Below, piece after piece: positions 26,122-33,496 of a stretch of 64,000 bases of DNA; positions within the stretch are counted from its first letter, which is position 1, and each line of letters opens with the position of its first letter. The stretch comes from Aquamicrobium sp. GTDB taxonomy: Bacteria; Pseudomonadota; Alphaproteobacteria; Rhizobiales; Rhizobiaceae. The notes below the pieces were generated by a model. That model had not been told where the DNA came from. It ran no database searches and saw only the letters and a list, made by a program, of their open reading frames with translations. The position numbers were made by a program, and so were the translations under genes. The stretch lies in assembly GCA_019739225.1 (NCBI GenBank), contig JAHHDT010000004.1, positions 168,334 to 232,333 of the forward strand, in the 5' to 3' direction.

Positions 26122-26735
26122 GCCACGCCGATCGCATCGCCCGCATCATGATCCAACTCGATGACTGGCAACCCGTCATATGGCGGCGCGCCGAGGTGCC
26201 GCTGACGGCAACGCTCAAGGCCTTGCACGACGTCATCCAGGCGGCAATGCCGTTCGACGACTATCACCTGTTCGAGTTCCGTGCCGACGGCAAGCGCTAC
26301 GCCATTCCAGAGCCCGAATGGGACAGCCTGCGCGACAGAACCTACTCGGCGAAGACGACGCGGCTCGGAACGCTGGTCGATCGCGGCATCACGCAACTGG
26401 CCTACACTTACGACTTCGGTGACGACTGGCGGCACACGATCACCATCGAGGCAATCGCCGACGCCGATCCCGCTGTCGAGTATCCCCACTACATCGACGG
26501 TGCCGGCCGCGCGCCACCCGAAAATGTCGGCGGCATCCCCGGCTTCGAATTGTTCCTCGACGCGATCACCGATCCCAAACACGAGCAGCATCGCGAACTC
26601 AAACGCTGGCACAGCCGCCCGTTCGCTCCCGCACATCCTGCTGTAGACGAAATCCAGACCCGGATCAAAAAGCTCGCCAGACGCCGCGCTCTCGGCAAGG
26701 CCGGCTTCGAGAAAAGCCGCAGTCAGGCACGCTGA
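26118..26735 (+). CDS. Plasmid pRiA4b ORF-3-like protein
   Basis: A 205-residue protein of the pRiA4b ORF-3 family, named from an Agrobacterium plasmid and of unknown biochemical function. Family hallmarks are QLDDWQPVIWRRAEVPLTAT, LHDVIQAAMPFDDYHLFEF, YTYDFGDDWRHTITIE and AGRAPPENVGGIPGFE. The ATG overlaps the IS66 transposase stop (ATGA), so it was cotranslated with the transposase. This family is often found as passenger next to IS66 transposases, which suggests it came with the insertion and is not part of the defence cluster. Confidence 0.85.
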   Translation: MSHADRIARIMIQLDDWQPVIWRRAEVPLTATLKALHDVIQAAMPFDDYHLFEFRADGKRYAIPEPEWDSLRDRTYSAKTTRLGTLVDRGITQLAYTYDFGDDWRHTITIEAIADADPAVEYPHYIDGAGRAPPENVGGIPGFELFLDAITDPKHEQHRELKRWHSRPFAPAHPAVDEIQTRIKKLARRRALGKAGFEKSRSQAR

Positions 26736-26965
26736 TGATCCCAGGCGGCCGCGGTCCTCGCCGGAGGCTTACAGCTCAGCGGGGCATCGGCGTGTGCCAC
26801 ATAAGCCACAGCCGACAATGTGTTCCCGATCCTCCTGACTCTGTCGGGGAGCCTAGGCACTATCTCGTATTCGGGGTTGGACATGAAGGAATCGTGGACA
26901 TTCTCGGTTTTGTCCACGAACGGATGCTCCTTGGCCGCGCGCTGGGCCGGATCGTGCGGGAGCAT
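26723..26965 (-). CDS. Possible gene fragment abutting the IS66 right end
   Basis: An 80-codon frame whose first 60 residues (HPFVDKTENVHDSFMSNPEY, VPRLPDRVRRIGNTLSAVAY) read like natural protein, while the rest runs into the insertion-sequence end. It could be a gene truncated by IS66 insertion. There is no good ribosome binding site and no family recognised. The remaining sequence to 27122 shows nothing further. Confidence 0.25.
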   Translation of the reverse strand: MLPHDPAQRAAKEHPFVDKTENVHDSFMSNPEYEIVPRLPDRVRRIGNTLSAVAYVAHADAPLSCKPPARTAAAWDHQRA

Positions 26966-27122
26966 TCGGACAACATTTAGGTCTTGCCGATCAGACCCTC
27001 TCCCTTTCGACGGGTAGACATCTGGGCAGCGACCCTAGCCCTTTAGTTTTTCTGAACCGCCATTTCTCGAACTCTTCAACCACGTTGATCCTTCGATTCC
27101 ACGGATAAGCGGGCGGCATGGC

Positions 27123-27590
27123 TTAACCTCGGCTGCGGCGGATATCTGGGCTTGCCACCTTTGTTTGGGGGATAGGCGCGATGTCGGCGGCTAGTTCAGC
27201 ACTTTTACAACCTACCTTCACAGGACTGCCCAGTTCGCACTCCCAAACGACTATGACGCGCCAACCCGCCGCGGCAAGTGCCTCTCTGTTCCTAACGTCT
27301 CGCGACTGGTTGCGATCGAACTTGTTAATCCAAAAATCGGTGTTGGTTTTCGGAGTGGTCGCGACTTTGCATCCAGGGTGACGATGCCAAAAGCAGCCGT
27401 GTACAAAGATGACAGTTCTATGCTTCGCCAGAACGATATCAGGCTTGCCCGGCAGGTGACGGCTGTGCAGGCGGAAGCGAAAACCAAGCCGGTGCAAAGC
27501 CTTCCTAAGAGCTATCTCAGGCTTGGTGTTGCTGGAGCGAATCCTCGACATCCGCTCCGAGCGCTCGGCGGGTGTTAACGTGTCTGCCAC
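27123..27590 (-). CDS. vsr: Very short patch repair endonuclease Vsr
   Basis: A 155-residue Vsr endonuclease that nicks DNA 5' of T in T:G mismatches created when 5-methylcytosine deaminates. Visible: the N-terminal RMSRIRSSNTKPEIALRKAL, the catalytic region LPGKPDIVLAKHRTVIFVHG with the metal-binding Asp, and CFWHRHPGC with the conserved His/Cys zinc ligands. WRVIVVWECEL follows. The start is GTG at 27590 with GGGAG upstream. It lies 163 bp downstream of, and on the same strand as, the C5-methyltransferase whose mutagenic effect it would counter. Confidence 0.94.
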   Translation of the reverse strand: MADTLTPAERSERMSRIRSSNTKPEIALRKALHRLGFRFRLHSRHLPGKPDIVLAKHRTVIFVHGCFWHRHPGCKVATTPKTNTDFWINKFDRNQSRDVRNREALAAAGWRVIVVWECELGSPVKVGCKSAELAADIAPIPQTKVASPDIRRSRG

Positions 27591-27753
27591 AGTTCGTCAG
27601 CTCCCAAGACCTTTCTGTTTGGCGAGGAATCGTCGGCCTCCTTGCCGCTCATATATCACGTCAGAGAGGCGCTGTACTCTGCTAGATGGTTGCCAACCCA
27701 ACTCAGCAGTTACGCGGGAAAGGGCACCATGAGGGTCAAGCGATCTGTTGCCC

Positions 27754-29094
27754 TTACGCGCTTGCCACGACAGGAAGAGTTCGAGCGCTTGCCGCAAGGG
27801 ATCGAGCACCCGCAACCTCTTCGAGCAGCTTGCATACGGCAACACCGATCGCCCTGCCGAGTAATGGAGGCACAGCGTTGCCGACCTGAGTATAACGCGG
27901 ACACTCCTTCGCGCGCCGGTGACCACCCGTAGTGAACTTGCCCTCGAATTTGAACCAGTCAGGAAACGACTGGAGCCGAGCGGATTCGCGAACCGTTAGG
28001 ATCCGCGGTTCGGAGTAGTGCAGAATATCGTCAGGTAGGGTCGTGACCGTGGGTGCCGGCTTGTTGCCATCCATTGGATAGATGCGGTGCTTCTTAAGGC
28101 CGTACCGACTGCGGTCTTTGTCGTTCATCCTGACGCCCTGCGCGCACTCTTTAATGATAAGAGCGAACCTCTTCTCAACATGTTCACGGTGGCGAGCGAG
28201 CCGCATGCTATTCATCGCTCCATCGTAGCCGTCCCGCATCAGATCCTGATAGCGCGTGAGCTTAGAGGGCCTGACATACCTAAGCTCCTGAAAGCCAGGA
28301 CCTGAATCTGGATCAGAACAATTGATCCTCTCTCGGTTGGCCCCATTGTGGTCATTGGTCTCCAGATCGGACAGGGCATTTCTGGCCGAAACTTGTTCTG
28401 ACAACCCGAAAAGACGAAGCTGCTCGCTTCGTGCGATTTCCAGCAATTCAAAAACCCTGCCCGGGTTGTCGGTCAGCTCCCTACGAACTCCGATGGCAAT
28501 CAGCCGAGAGCGCTTCTGTGGTATGCCAAAGCGCGATGAATCTATTCGCTCTGCTCTGACGCAGTAGCCCGCTATGGCGAGACTATCCACGAGCTTATCA
28601 AAGTAGGATTTTCGTTTTGTTTTGGGCGCACCCGAAACTGGCATTTCTACGACGTTGCTACGCAAATGGGCAACTTGCATACCAGGCACGTTCTCAATAA
28701 TCACACACTTCGGTTGGAGGGCCTCCACCACCTCAACGTATTTCTCAAACATGAGATTTCGTGGGTCATCCTCTATGCGCCTGCCAGCAAAACTAAAACC
28801 CTGGCAAGGAGGGCCTCCAGCAAGAACATCGATCTTGCCCCGCAGGTTTTCTACCAAATTCCTCTTATGGATGGCCAAGAGAGTTTCAATATCCCAATGC
28901 GTTTTTTCAAGCCATTCCGGCCAGTCTAGTTTATAGCGTGAATGGCGCTCAATAAGATTGGAACTAAAGGTCTTAAACGCCATACTGTCGCGCTCAATCG
29001 CGAAAATCCCCTTCAGTCCGGCTTGCGACAGGCCAAGCGATAGCCCGCCACAACCTGCGAACAAATCCGCGAAAGTATAAAGTTTCTGATTCAA
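27754..29094 (-). CDS. DNA (cytosine-5)-methyltransferase
   Basis: A 446-residue C5 methyltransferase. Motif I is FADLFAGCGGLSLGL (8-22). Motif IV is GGPPCQGFSFAG with catalytic Cys97, motif VI is ENVPG (about 134-138), motif VIII is QKRSRLIAIGVR and motif X is YTQVGNAVPP near the C-terminus. The target-recognition region between VIII and X does not reveal specificity. The start is TTG at 29094, supported by GAGGTG six bases upstream. With vsr it forms a modification pair lacking an obvious own restriction enzyme. DISARM class 2 uses a C5-methylase (DrmMII) to mark host DNA, so this gene may serve the DrmAB operon on the far side of the IS66; that link is inferred. Confidence 0.93.
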   Translation of the reverse strand: MNQKLYTFADLFAGCGGLSLGLSQAGLKGIFAIERDSMAFKTFSSNLIERHSRYKLDWPEWLEKTHWDIETLLAIHKRNLVENLRGKIDVLAGGPPCQGFSFAGRRIEDDPRNLMFEKYVEVVEALQPKCVIIENVPGMQVAHLRSNVVEMPVSGAPKTKRKSYFDKLVDSLAIAGYCVRAERIDSSRFGIPQKRSRLIAIGVRRELTDNPGRVFELLEIARSEQLRLFGLSEQVSARNALSDLETNDHNGANRERINCSDPDSGPGFQELRYVRPSKLTRYQDLMRDGYDGAMNSMRLARHREHVEKRFALIIKECAQGVRMNDKDRSRYGLKKHRIYPMDGNKPAPTVTTLPDDILHYSEPRILTVRESARLQSFPDWFKFEGKFTTGGHRRAKECPRYTQVGNAVPPLLGRAIGVAVCKLLEEVAGARSLAASARTLPVVASA

Positions 29095-29434
29095 TAGGCA
29101 CCTCGATGATCGGCAGGCTATCAGTCAGGCAAGCTCCAGACAGCACCCGTCCGAATACGGCGCCCTCCCACCCAGTGAAGTAGTTTCGACTTCTCCAAAT
29201 TTACAGATGCATAGCAAGATCTCGCAGTGTCCGCACCAGAATTAGGTCGCTCTATGCCAAATCCGGTCTGCTCTCCGTGTTGCCATTTTCGAAATGGGCT
29301 CGCAAGGCGGTCTCTTGGTTGAATCGGCCTCAACGTCCGCTTTGGGGCGAGGGCACAGTTCGCCAGAATGTTTGACACCTACTCGTCCCATCCACAGCCC
29401 AGCATCATGGCTCGTACAAAGACTCGTTCGATGC
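29095..29434. other. 340 bp without recognisable gene
   Basis: The region between the methyltransferase start and the end of the metallophosphoesterase gene, both on the minus strand, must contain the methyltransferase promoter and the end of the upstream transcript. I see no convincing hairpin or coding frame in it. Confidence 0.4.
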
Positions 29435-30208
29435 TTAATTCACCCGCGTGGGAACATCCACCACCAGCCGCCGATCGAACCTACTGTTTTCGTCGTCATA
29501 TCCGCGAGGATTGCAAACGATGCGGGTGTCCCCGACGCGGTAGTCGCAGCTGTCATGGGTGTGGCCGTGGACCCACAATGCGGGTCGTCCTTGCTCGATG
29601 GTCTGCGACAGGTCCGACGCATAGGCGGCGTTGAGGAGGTCTCCGGCGACACGCTTCGGGATCGATTGTGGATGCGGCAGGTGATGGGTGACCACCACGG
29701 TAGGAATCCTTGTCGCCCGCAAGGATCCTTCGATGAACTGACGCGAGACGTGGTGCATCCGCGCCGCCGCTTCGGGCACGAAGCGCTGCCAGGGATTTCG
29801 CTGCAGGGCGATCTGGCGATGGTCGTTCATGCGTTCGCGCGCATGCGACATCGCAAGGCGATGGTGACCCTCGATCCGGTAGTCGGTCCATAGCGTGGCG
29901 CCGACGAAGCTGACGCCGCCGATCGTGACGGCCTCGTTCTCAAGGAAGTGGATGTTCGGGAATCCTGTGGCGGCAGCGTGGCCGTCTTCCAGTCCCTCCC
30001 GGATCGAGCCTTTGTAGAACTCGTGGTTGCCGGCGACGTAGACGCAGGGCATGGCATGCGCGACATGCTCGGCCAGCCAGTGAACACCGTTGGCGGGTGC
30101 CCGGCAAAGGTCGCCGGCGACGACGCAGATGTCGGCGTCTGGAATCGCGAGTGGTGCCGGCAGGTCGGCATATTCGAGATGGAGGTCCGAGAAGATCCAG
30201 ATCTTCAT
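29435..30208 (-). CDS. Calcineurin-like metallophosphoesterase
   Basis: A 257-residue binuclear metallophosphoesterase. Signature blocks: FSDLHLEY (D-x-H), VVAGDLCR (GD), VAGNHEFYKG (GNH[DE]), VVVTHHLPHP and LWVHGHTHD (GHxH), all metal ligands present. It would hydrolyse phosphodiesters or nucleotides; the substrate is unknown. Its ATG overlaps the stop of the M41 peptidase gene by 4 bp, so it is translated with the peptidase and belongs to the same module. Confidence 0.9.
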   Translation of the reverse strand: MKIWIFSDLHLEYADLPAPLAIPDADICVVAGDLCRAPANGVHWLAEHVAHAMPCVYVAGNHEFYKGSIREGLEDGHAAATGFPNIHFLENEAVTIGGVSFVGATLWTDYRIEGHHRLAMSHARERMNDHRQIALQRNPWQRFVPEAAARMHHVSRQFIEGSLRATRIPTVVVTHHLPHPQSIPKRVAGDLLNAAYASDLSQTIEQGRPALWVHGHTHDSCDYRVGDTRIVCNPRGYDDENSRFDRRLVVDVPTRVN

Positions 30209-30927
30209 TCCCGGATCAGCTTTCTGGTCCGGTCGAGCACCTGCTCCAGATTGGTTCCTTCCAGCGTGCCGTGAACGAGCAAGGCTTCGACGAGGTGGCC
30301 GATCGCGGCGCGCTGCTTAGCCACCATTTTGCGGGCCGCCACGTAGGCCGCATCGAGCCGCGCGTTGACGTGATGGGCGAGTTCGGGATCGATGGCGAGT
30401 AAGAACTGCGGATCGGTCGATCCACGATGCAGCAACGGCCATTTCTGGCCGAACCCCATCGCAGTCTCCATGTCGAAGGCGATCCTGGTCGCGACGGCAT
30501 GATCGCTGGCTTGCCGGTCGTCTCCGCCGCTTGCCCCGACCGAGCCGATGATCACCGCCTCTCCGGCTCGACCAGCCAGGGTGGCGGCAAGGACTGCGGT
30601 GAAGAACTCCTCGGTCTGCTCGTGCAGCTCGTCGGTCCTCCAGGCGATGTAGCCGCCTTCGGGGGCGTCGATGGTGATCCTGGTGATGGTGCCGAGACCG
30701 AGGTAGAGCCGGATGACGGCATGGCTTGCCTCATGAACCGCGAGCCGGAACAGCAGGTGCTCCGTCCGCCTGGGGCCCGGCGAGGCGGCGTCTCGCTCCT
30801 TTTCCTCGGAGACATTGAGCTCATTGTGAGCCTTCTCGGCAGGCTCGGTCCTCGTCATCTTGCTGTAGAGGTATTCCCGGACGACGTTCCGGGCCGGATG
30901 ATCCGGTGCAGGTGATATCGCAGGCAT
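30205..30927 (-). CDS. Stand-alone M41 (FtsH-type) zinc metallopeptidase
   Basis: A 240-residue protein that matches only the protease half of FtsH. The zinc motif is HEASHAV (65-71). LAGRAGEAVIIG followed by GGDDRQASDHA (134-144) matches FtsH's third-ligand Asp region. The C-terminal helices (AAYVAARKMVAKQRAAIGHL..EALLVHGTLEG) follow the FtsH end. There is no AAA+ domain and no membrane helix. The ATG has GGAAGGGA upstream. The Lon-type ATPase gene ends upstream of it on the same strand with a 120-bp gap, and the metallophosphoesterase overlaps downstream. A peptidase served in trans by the neighbouring ATPase is the obvious hypothesis. Confidence 0.85.
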   Translation of the reverse strand: MPAISPAPDHPARNVVREYLYSKMTRTEPAEKAHNELNVSEEKERDAASPGPRRTEHLLFRLAVHEASHAVIRLYLGLGTITRITIDAPEGGYIAWRTDELHEQTEEFFTAVLAATLAGRAGEAVIIGSVGASGGDDRQASDHAVATRIAFDMETAMGFGQKWPLLHRGSTDPQFLLAIDPELAHHVNARLDAAYVAARKMVAKQRAAIGHLVEALLVHGTLEGTNLEQVLDRTRKLIRE

Positions 30928-31047
30928 GAGCGTCCCTTCCTCCGATTGTGGGTTGAGATGATCGAGTGGATGGTGGCCAACGGGCCGGTCCCAAGGTGCC
31001 GAAGGCCTCGGTCCAAGGATTCGCTGAGGTGGATGGTGCCCGAGCGA

Positions 31048-32592
31048 TCATTGCGGTGGCCGCTCCCATTCGCGCACTTCGACCAGCTGCTCGATGATGC
31101 GTTCCAGTCTGCGGATCGAACCGCCACCCCAAGTGGAGGCGATGGCGTCGAGTTCGAATCCTTCGAGCGGCGTCGCCCAACGGGGGTCGTGCCCGAGCTC
31201 GACATAGAGCCGTTCCATGATGCGCACAGCCAGGATCGGCAGATGCTCCACGCCCGGTGCGGGGAATCGCAGGATGCGGCAGCGATCGCGCAGCACCGTG
31301 GGAACGGGACCTATGTCGTTCGCCGTCATCAGCCAGGACAGATGCGACAGGTCGCAGTTCGCCTGGATGTAGGGATCATGCCAGCGGCTCGAGGTCTCCG
31401 CCTCGAAGAGGCCCACCAGGACATCGTGCGGATTGCCATTGTGCCGGCTGGTGCCGACCTTCTCGATCTCGTCGAGGATGATGACGGGTCCGGCGCATTC
31501 GTGCCGGCGCACCGACAGGATCGGCAGGCTGGGCTCCCCGGAACTCCACCGCCGCGGCGTGCCACCGAGGTAGCTGTCACTCATGCCCCCGCAGGGTATG
31601 AGTTCGTAAGGTGTGCCGAGTTCCTCGGCGAGCCTGCGGGCAAAGCGCGACTTGCCGCAGCCGGGCGTCCCCAGAAGGATGGTCGGCCGGATGCGCAGAT
31701 GCTGGCGACCCTGAAGTCCCCTGAGCACCTGGTCGACGATCGAGCCGGCATGCGGGAATTCCTCGAGCAGTCTGGTGCGGACGGCGGCGAGGTCGGGCGT
31801 GGCCGGCACGGGCAGCGCACGCCCGACGATCGACTCGAATTCCTTGCCGACCTGCTTGCCCTGCGAGATCGATACATTGCCGACCTCGCGCAGGACGATC
31901 ACCGTTCCAGGCGCCGGTTCCTCGGCAGGTGCGGATCGCTGCTTGCCCGCGACCTCGACAGGCGCATCGCTCTGGGGATCGTCCACCGTCTCTTCCACCA
32001 CCGGCTTCGGGGGGCGGATGGCCTTCCTGAAGTGGTAGATATAGGAGCGAAGGTCGTACTCACTCCCCAGACTGTTGGCGGGACCGCGTTCGACGCCGGA
32101 CCTGCGCCACTCCGCAAGGTCGCGCGAAAACGCGGCCCAGCTCAGCGCACACCACAACATTCTCTTCTCGCCCGAATCCTTCAGATCCTTCAGCGCCACC
32201 AACGCCATCTCTGCCGCCACGGCGGCCGCCGCCTCCGGATCGCCGAAGCCGGCCCGGTAGACGAGGCACCTGATGCGGGTTGATTCCACCGAGAAGCCGG
32301 GAACGTCAGGGACCTCGTCGAGCGCGGCCTGAAGGGCGGCGACGCTGTCGCAGCTGCGCTCGACCGTCAGTTCCTCGAAGTGCGAGACGAGCAGGGCAAG
32401 ATCCGTACGCTGGCGCTTGCGAAGGCGGCGCGCCAGCCGTTCGCCGAACTCCCGTACGTCCTCGGCGAGATCCTCGCGGAAGAACGACATGCCGCGCAGG
32501 AGTTCCTCCTCGGTCGGCAGCCTTTGCCCGGCCTTGGTGATCCGTTCCCGCCGCTTGAACAGCCGCTGTTCGTGAGTGAACTCGTCCGTCAC
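31048..32592 (-). CDS. Lon-type AAA+ ATPase without protease domain
   Basis: A 514-residue ATPase. The N-terminal 270 residues are helical and not recognised (FKRRERITKAGQRLPTEEEL at the start). The AAA+ core has Walker A LLGTPGCGKS (about 302-311), Walker B VIILDEIEKVG (about 371), sensor-1 WLMTAND and the arginine finger in VLRDRCRIL (about 432). YIQANCDLSHLSWLMTAND resembles the Lon family best, but there is no S16 Ser/Lys protease domain. The start is GTG at 32592 with GAGG upstream, 7 bp after the DUF6634-like gene. Together with the M41 protein downstream it would form a two-component protease. Confidence 0.86.
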   Translation of the reverse strand: MTDEFTHEQRLFKRRERITKAGQRLPTEEELLRGMSFFREDLAEDVREFGERLARRLRKRQRTDLALLVSHFEELTVERSCDSVAALQAALDEVPDVPGFSVESTRIRCLVYRAGFGDPEAAAAVAAEMALVALKDLKDSGEKRMLWCALSWAAFSRDLAEWRRSGVERGPANSLGSEYDLRSYIYHFRKAIRPPKPVVEETVDDPQSDAPVEVAGKQRSAPAEEPAPGTVIVLREVGNVSISQGKQVGKEFESIVGRALPVPATPDLAAVRTRLLEEFPHAGSIVDQVLRGLQGRQHLRIRPTILLGTPGCGKSRFARRLAEELGTPYELIPCGGMSDSYLGGTPRRWSSGEPSLPILSVRRHECAGPVIILDEIEKVGTSRHNGNPHDVLVGLFEAETSSRWHDPYIQANCDLSHLSWLMTANDIGPVPTVLRDRCRILRFPAPGVEHLPILAVRIMERLYVELGHDPRWATPLEGFELDAIASTWGGGSIRRLERIIEQLVEVREWERPPQ

Positions 32593-32599
32593 CGCAGCC

Positions 32600-32950
32600 T
32601 CACGAATGATCTGCCGGATGCCCGGCCGGGCGACCCAGCCGATACCAGCGCGACAGGGTGCGGGCCCAACTCCTGTCGTCCGACAGCAGCCAGAGATCGG
32701 AGGTGGCGATCATTCGTTGCTCACCTGCCAGCCTCGGATGCCCCGAAGACAATCCGGCAAGACAGGGGATCGCGCGCTGGGCAATGATCCATCGGTCGAG
32801 GACGGGTGCCGGACCGTCACCCAGGCTCTCCGGAGGGACACCTCCCTTGATCGCCTCCATGTCGGTCACCAACGCCGACAGACGCGCCAGCTCGGCTTCG
32901 AACAGATCGCCCTGTTGTTGCTTGCGCAGGTTGAACGTCACCATCGCCAT
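32600..32950 (-). CDS. DUF6634-like hypothetical protein
   Basis: A 116-residue protein (QQQGDLFEAELARLSALVTD; VLDRWIIAQRAIPCLAGLSS; HPRLAGEQRMIATSDLWLLS; RTLSRWYRLG) that I associate with DUF6634, an uncharacterised family in alphaproteobacterial islands; this family name is from memory. The second ATG (32944) has GGAAGG at good spacing and is probably the real start. It ends 7 bp before the AAA+ gene, so both are in one operon. The C-terminal WYRLGRPA region is basic and might bind nucleic acid. Confidence 0.6.
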   Translation of the reverse strand: MAMVTFNLRKQQQGDLFEAELARLSALVTDMEAIKGGVPPESLGDGPAPVLDRWIIAQRAIPCLAGLSSGHPRLAGEQRMIATSDLWLLSDDRSWARTLSRWYRLGRPAGHPADHS

Positions 32951-33142
32951 GCCTTCCGCCTGTCCCGTCGGGGCCGTCTACGAATCCTTGCGATTCGCCT
33001 GTCGACCAGGCGAAGACATACGGCGTCCGCACCGTGGGCGTCGAGGCGCCCACTGACATTTTTATGCGGATCCTGGGGCGCGGTGGTTCTTCGCTGACGC
33101 AAAGGACTGGAACCGACAAGGCCAGCTGGCTAGACAGATGGC

Positions 33143-33451
33143 ATGAAAGCTCCCTACCAACTCCTGCGCGCGGCAAGAGCGGCCCTCGGCATCGAGCATG
33201 TCGTTCTTGCCAAGGAGGCCGGGGTCAGCAAGCGCACGCTGGTTCGCATCGAGACCCTTCGCAACGTCTCGGAGGAATCGCGCGGTGCGGTACAGGCCGC
33301 ACTCGAGGCGCGAGGCGTGCAGTTCCTCGAGCCGGGCGAAGGGAGCGGGCCGGGCATACGCGTGCCGGACGATCTCGCCCCGCCTGCGATCCGTCGGCAT
33401 GAGCCTGGCAGGCCCAAGCCGAAGTTCGGAAGAAAACGGTCCGAGGATTGA
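33143..33451 (+). CDS. XRE-type helix-turn-helix regulator
   Basis: A 102-residue protein with an N-terminal helix-turn-helix (LLRAARAALGIEHVVLAKEA, GVSKRTLVRIETLRNVS) of the Cro/CI type and a proline-rich basic tail (RRHEPGRPKPKFGRKRSED). It is transcribed away from the DUF6634-AAA+-M41-phosphoesterase operon, with 192 bp between the two starts. A repressor of that operon is the natural guess. No strong ribosome binding site is visible. Confidence 0.78.
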   Translation: MKAPYQLLRAARAALGIEHVVLAKEAGVSKRTLVRIETLRNVSEESRGAVQAALEARGVQFLEPGEGSGPGIRVPDDLAPPAIRRHEPGRPKPKFGRKRSED

Positions 33452-33496
33452 ACCGAGGACCGGGTCGCGCCGCGGACCGCGAACTGGATCCTGGGA

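Larger units (their letters stand above)
25228..26772. mobile_element. Defective IS66-family insertion (approximate ends)
   Basis: A deleted IS66 transposase and a pRiA4b ORF-3 passenger are bracketed by a GTAA... end at 25228 and a ...TTAC end at 26772, the usual IS66 termini. The inner sequences match only partly, and the 8-bp flanks (CAGTTGTG and AGCTCAGC) do not form a target duplication, so the ends are tentative. It separates the DISARM-like operon from the methyltransferase/vsr pair. Confidence 0.45.

Noticed and set aside
27597..27926. 109-codon minus-strand frame overlapping the end of the methyltransferase
   Set aside because: It shares most of its length with the methyltransferase C-terminus in another frame, has no start signal and no motif; the methyltransferase ends normally after its motif X.
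30946..32283. 445-codon plus-strand frame opposite the AAA+ ATPase
   Set aside because: The minus strand shows clear Walker A/B, sensor and arginine-finger motifs; the plus frame has no recognisable feature.
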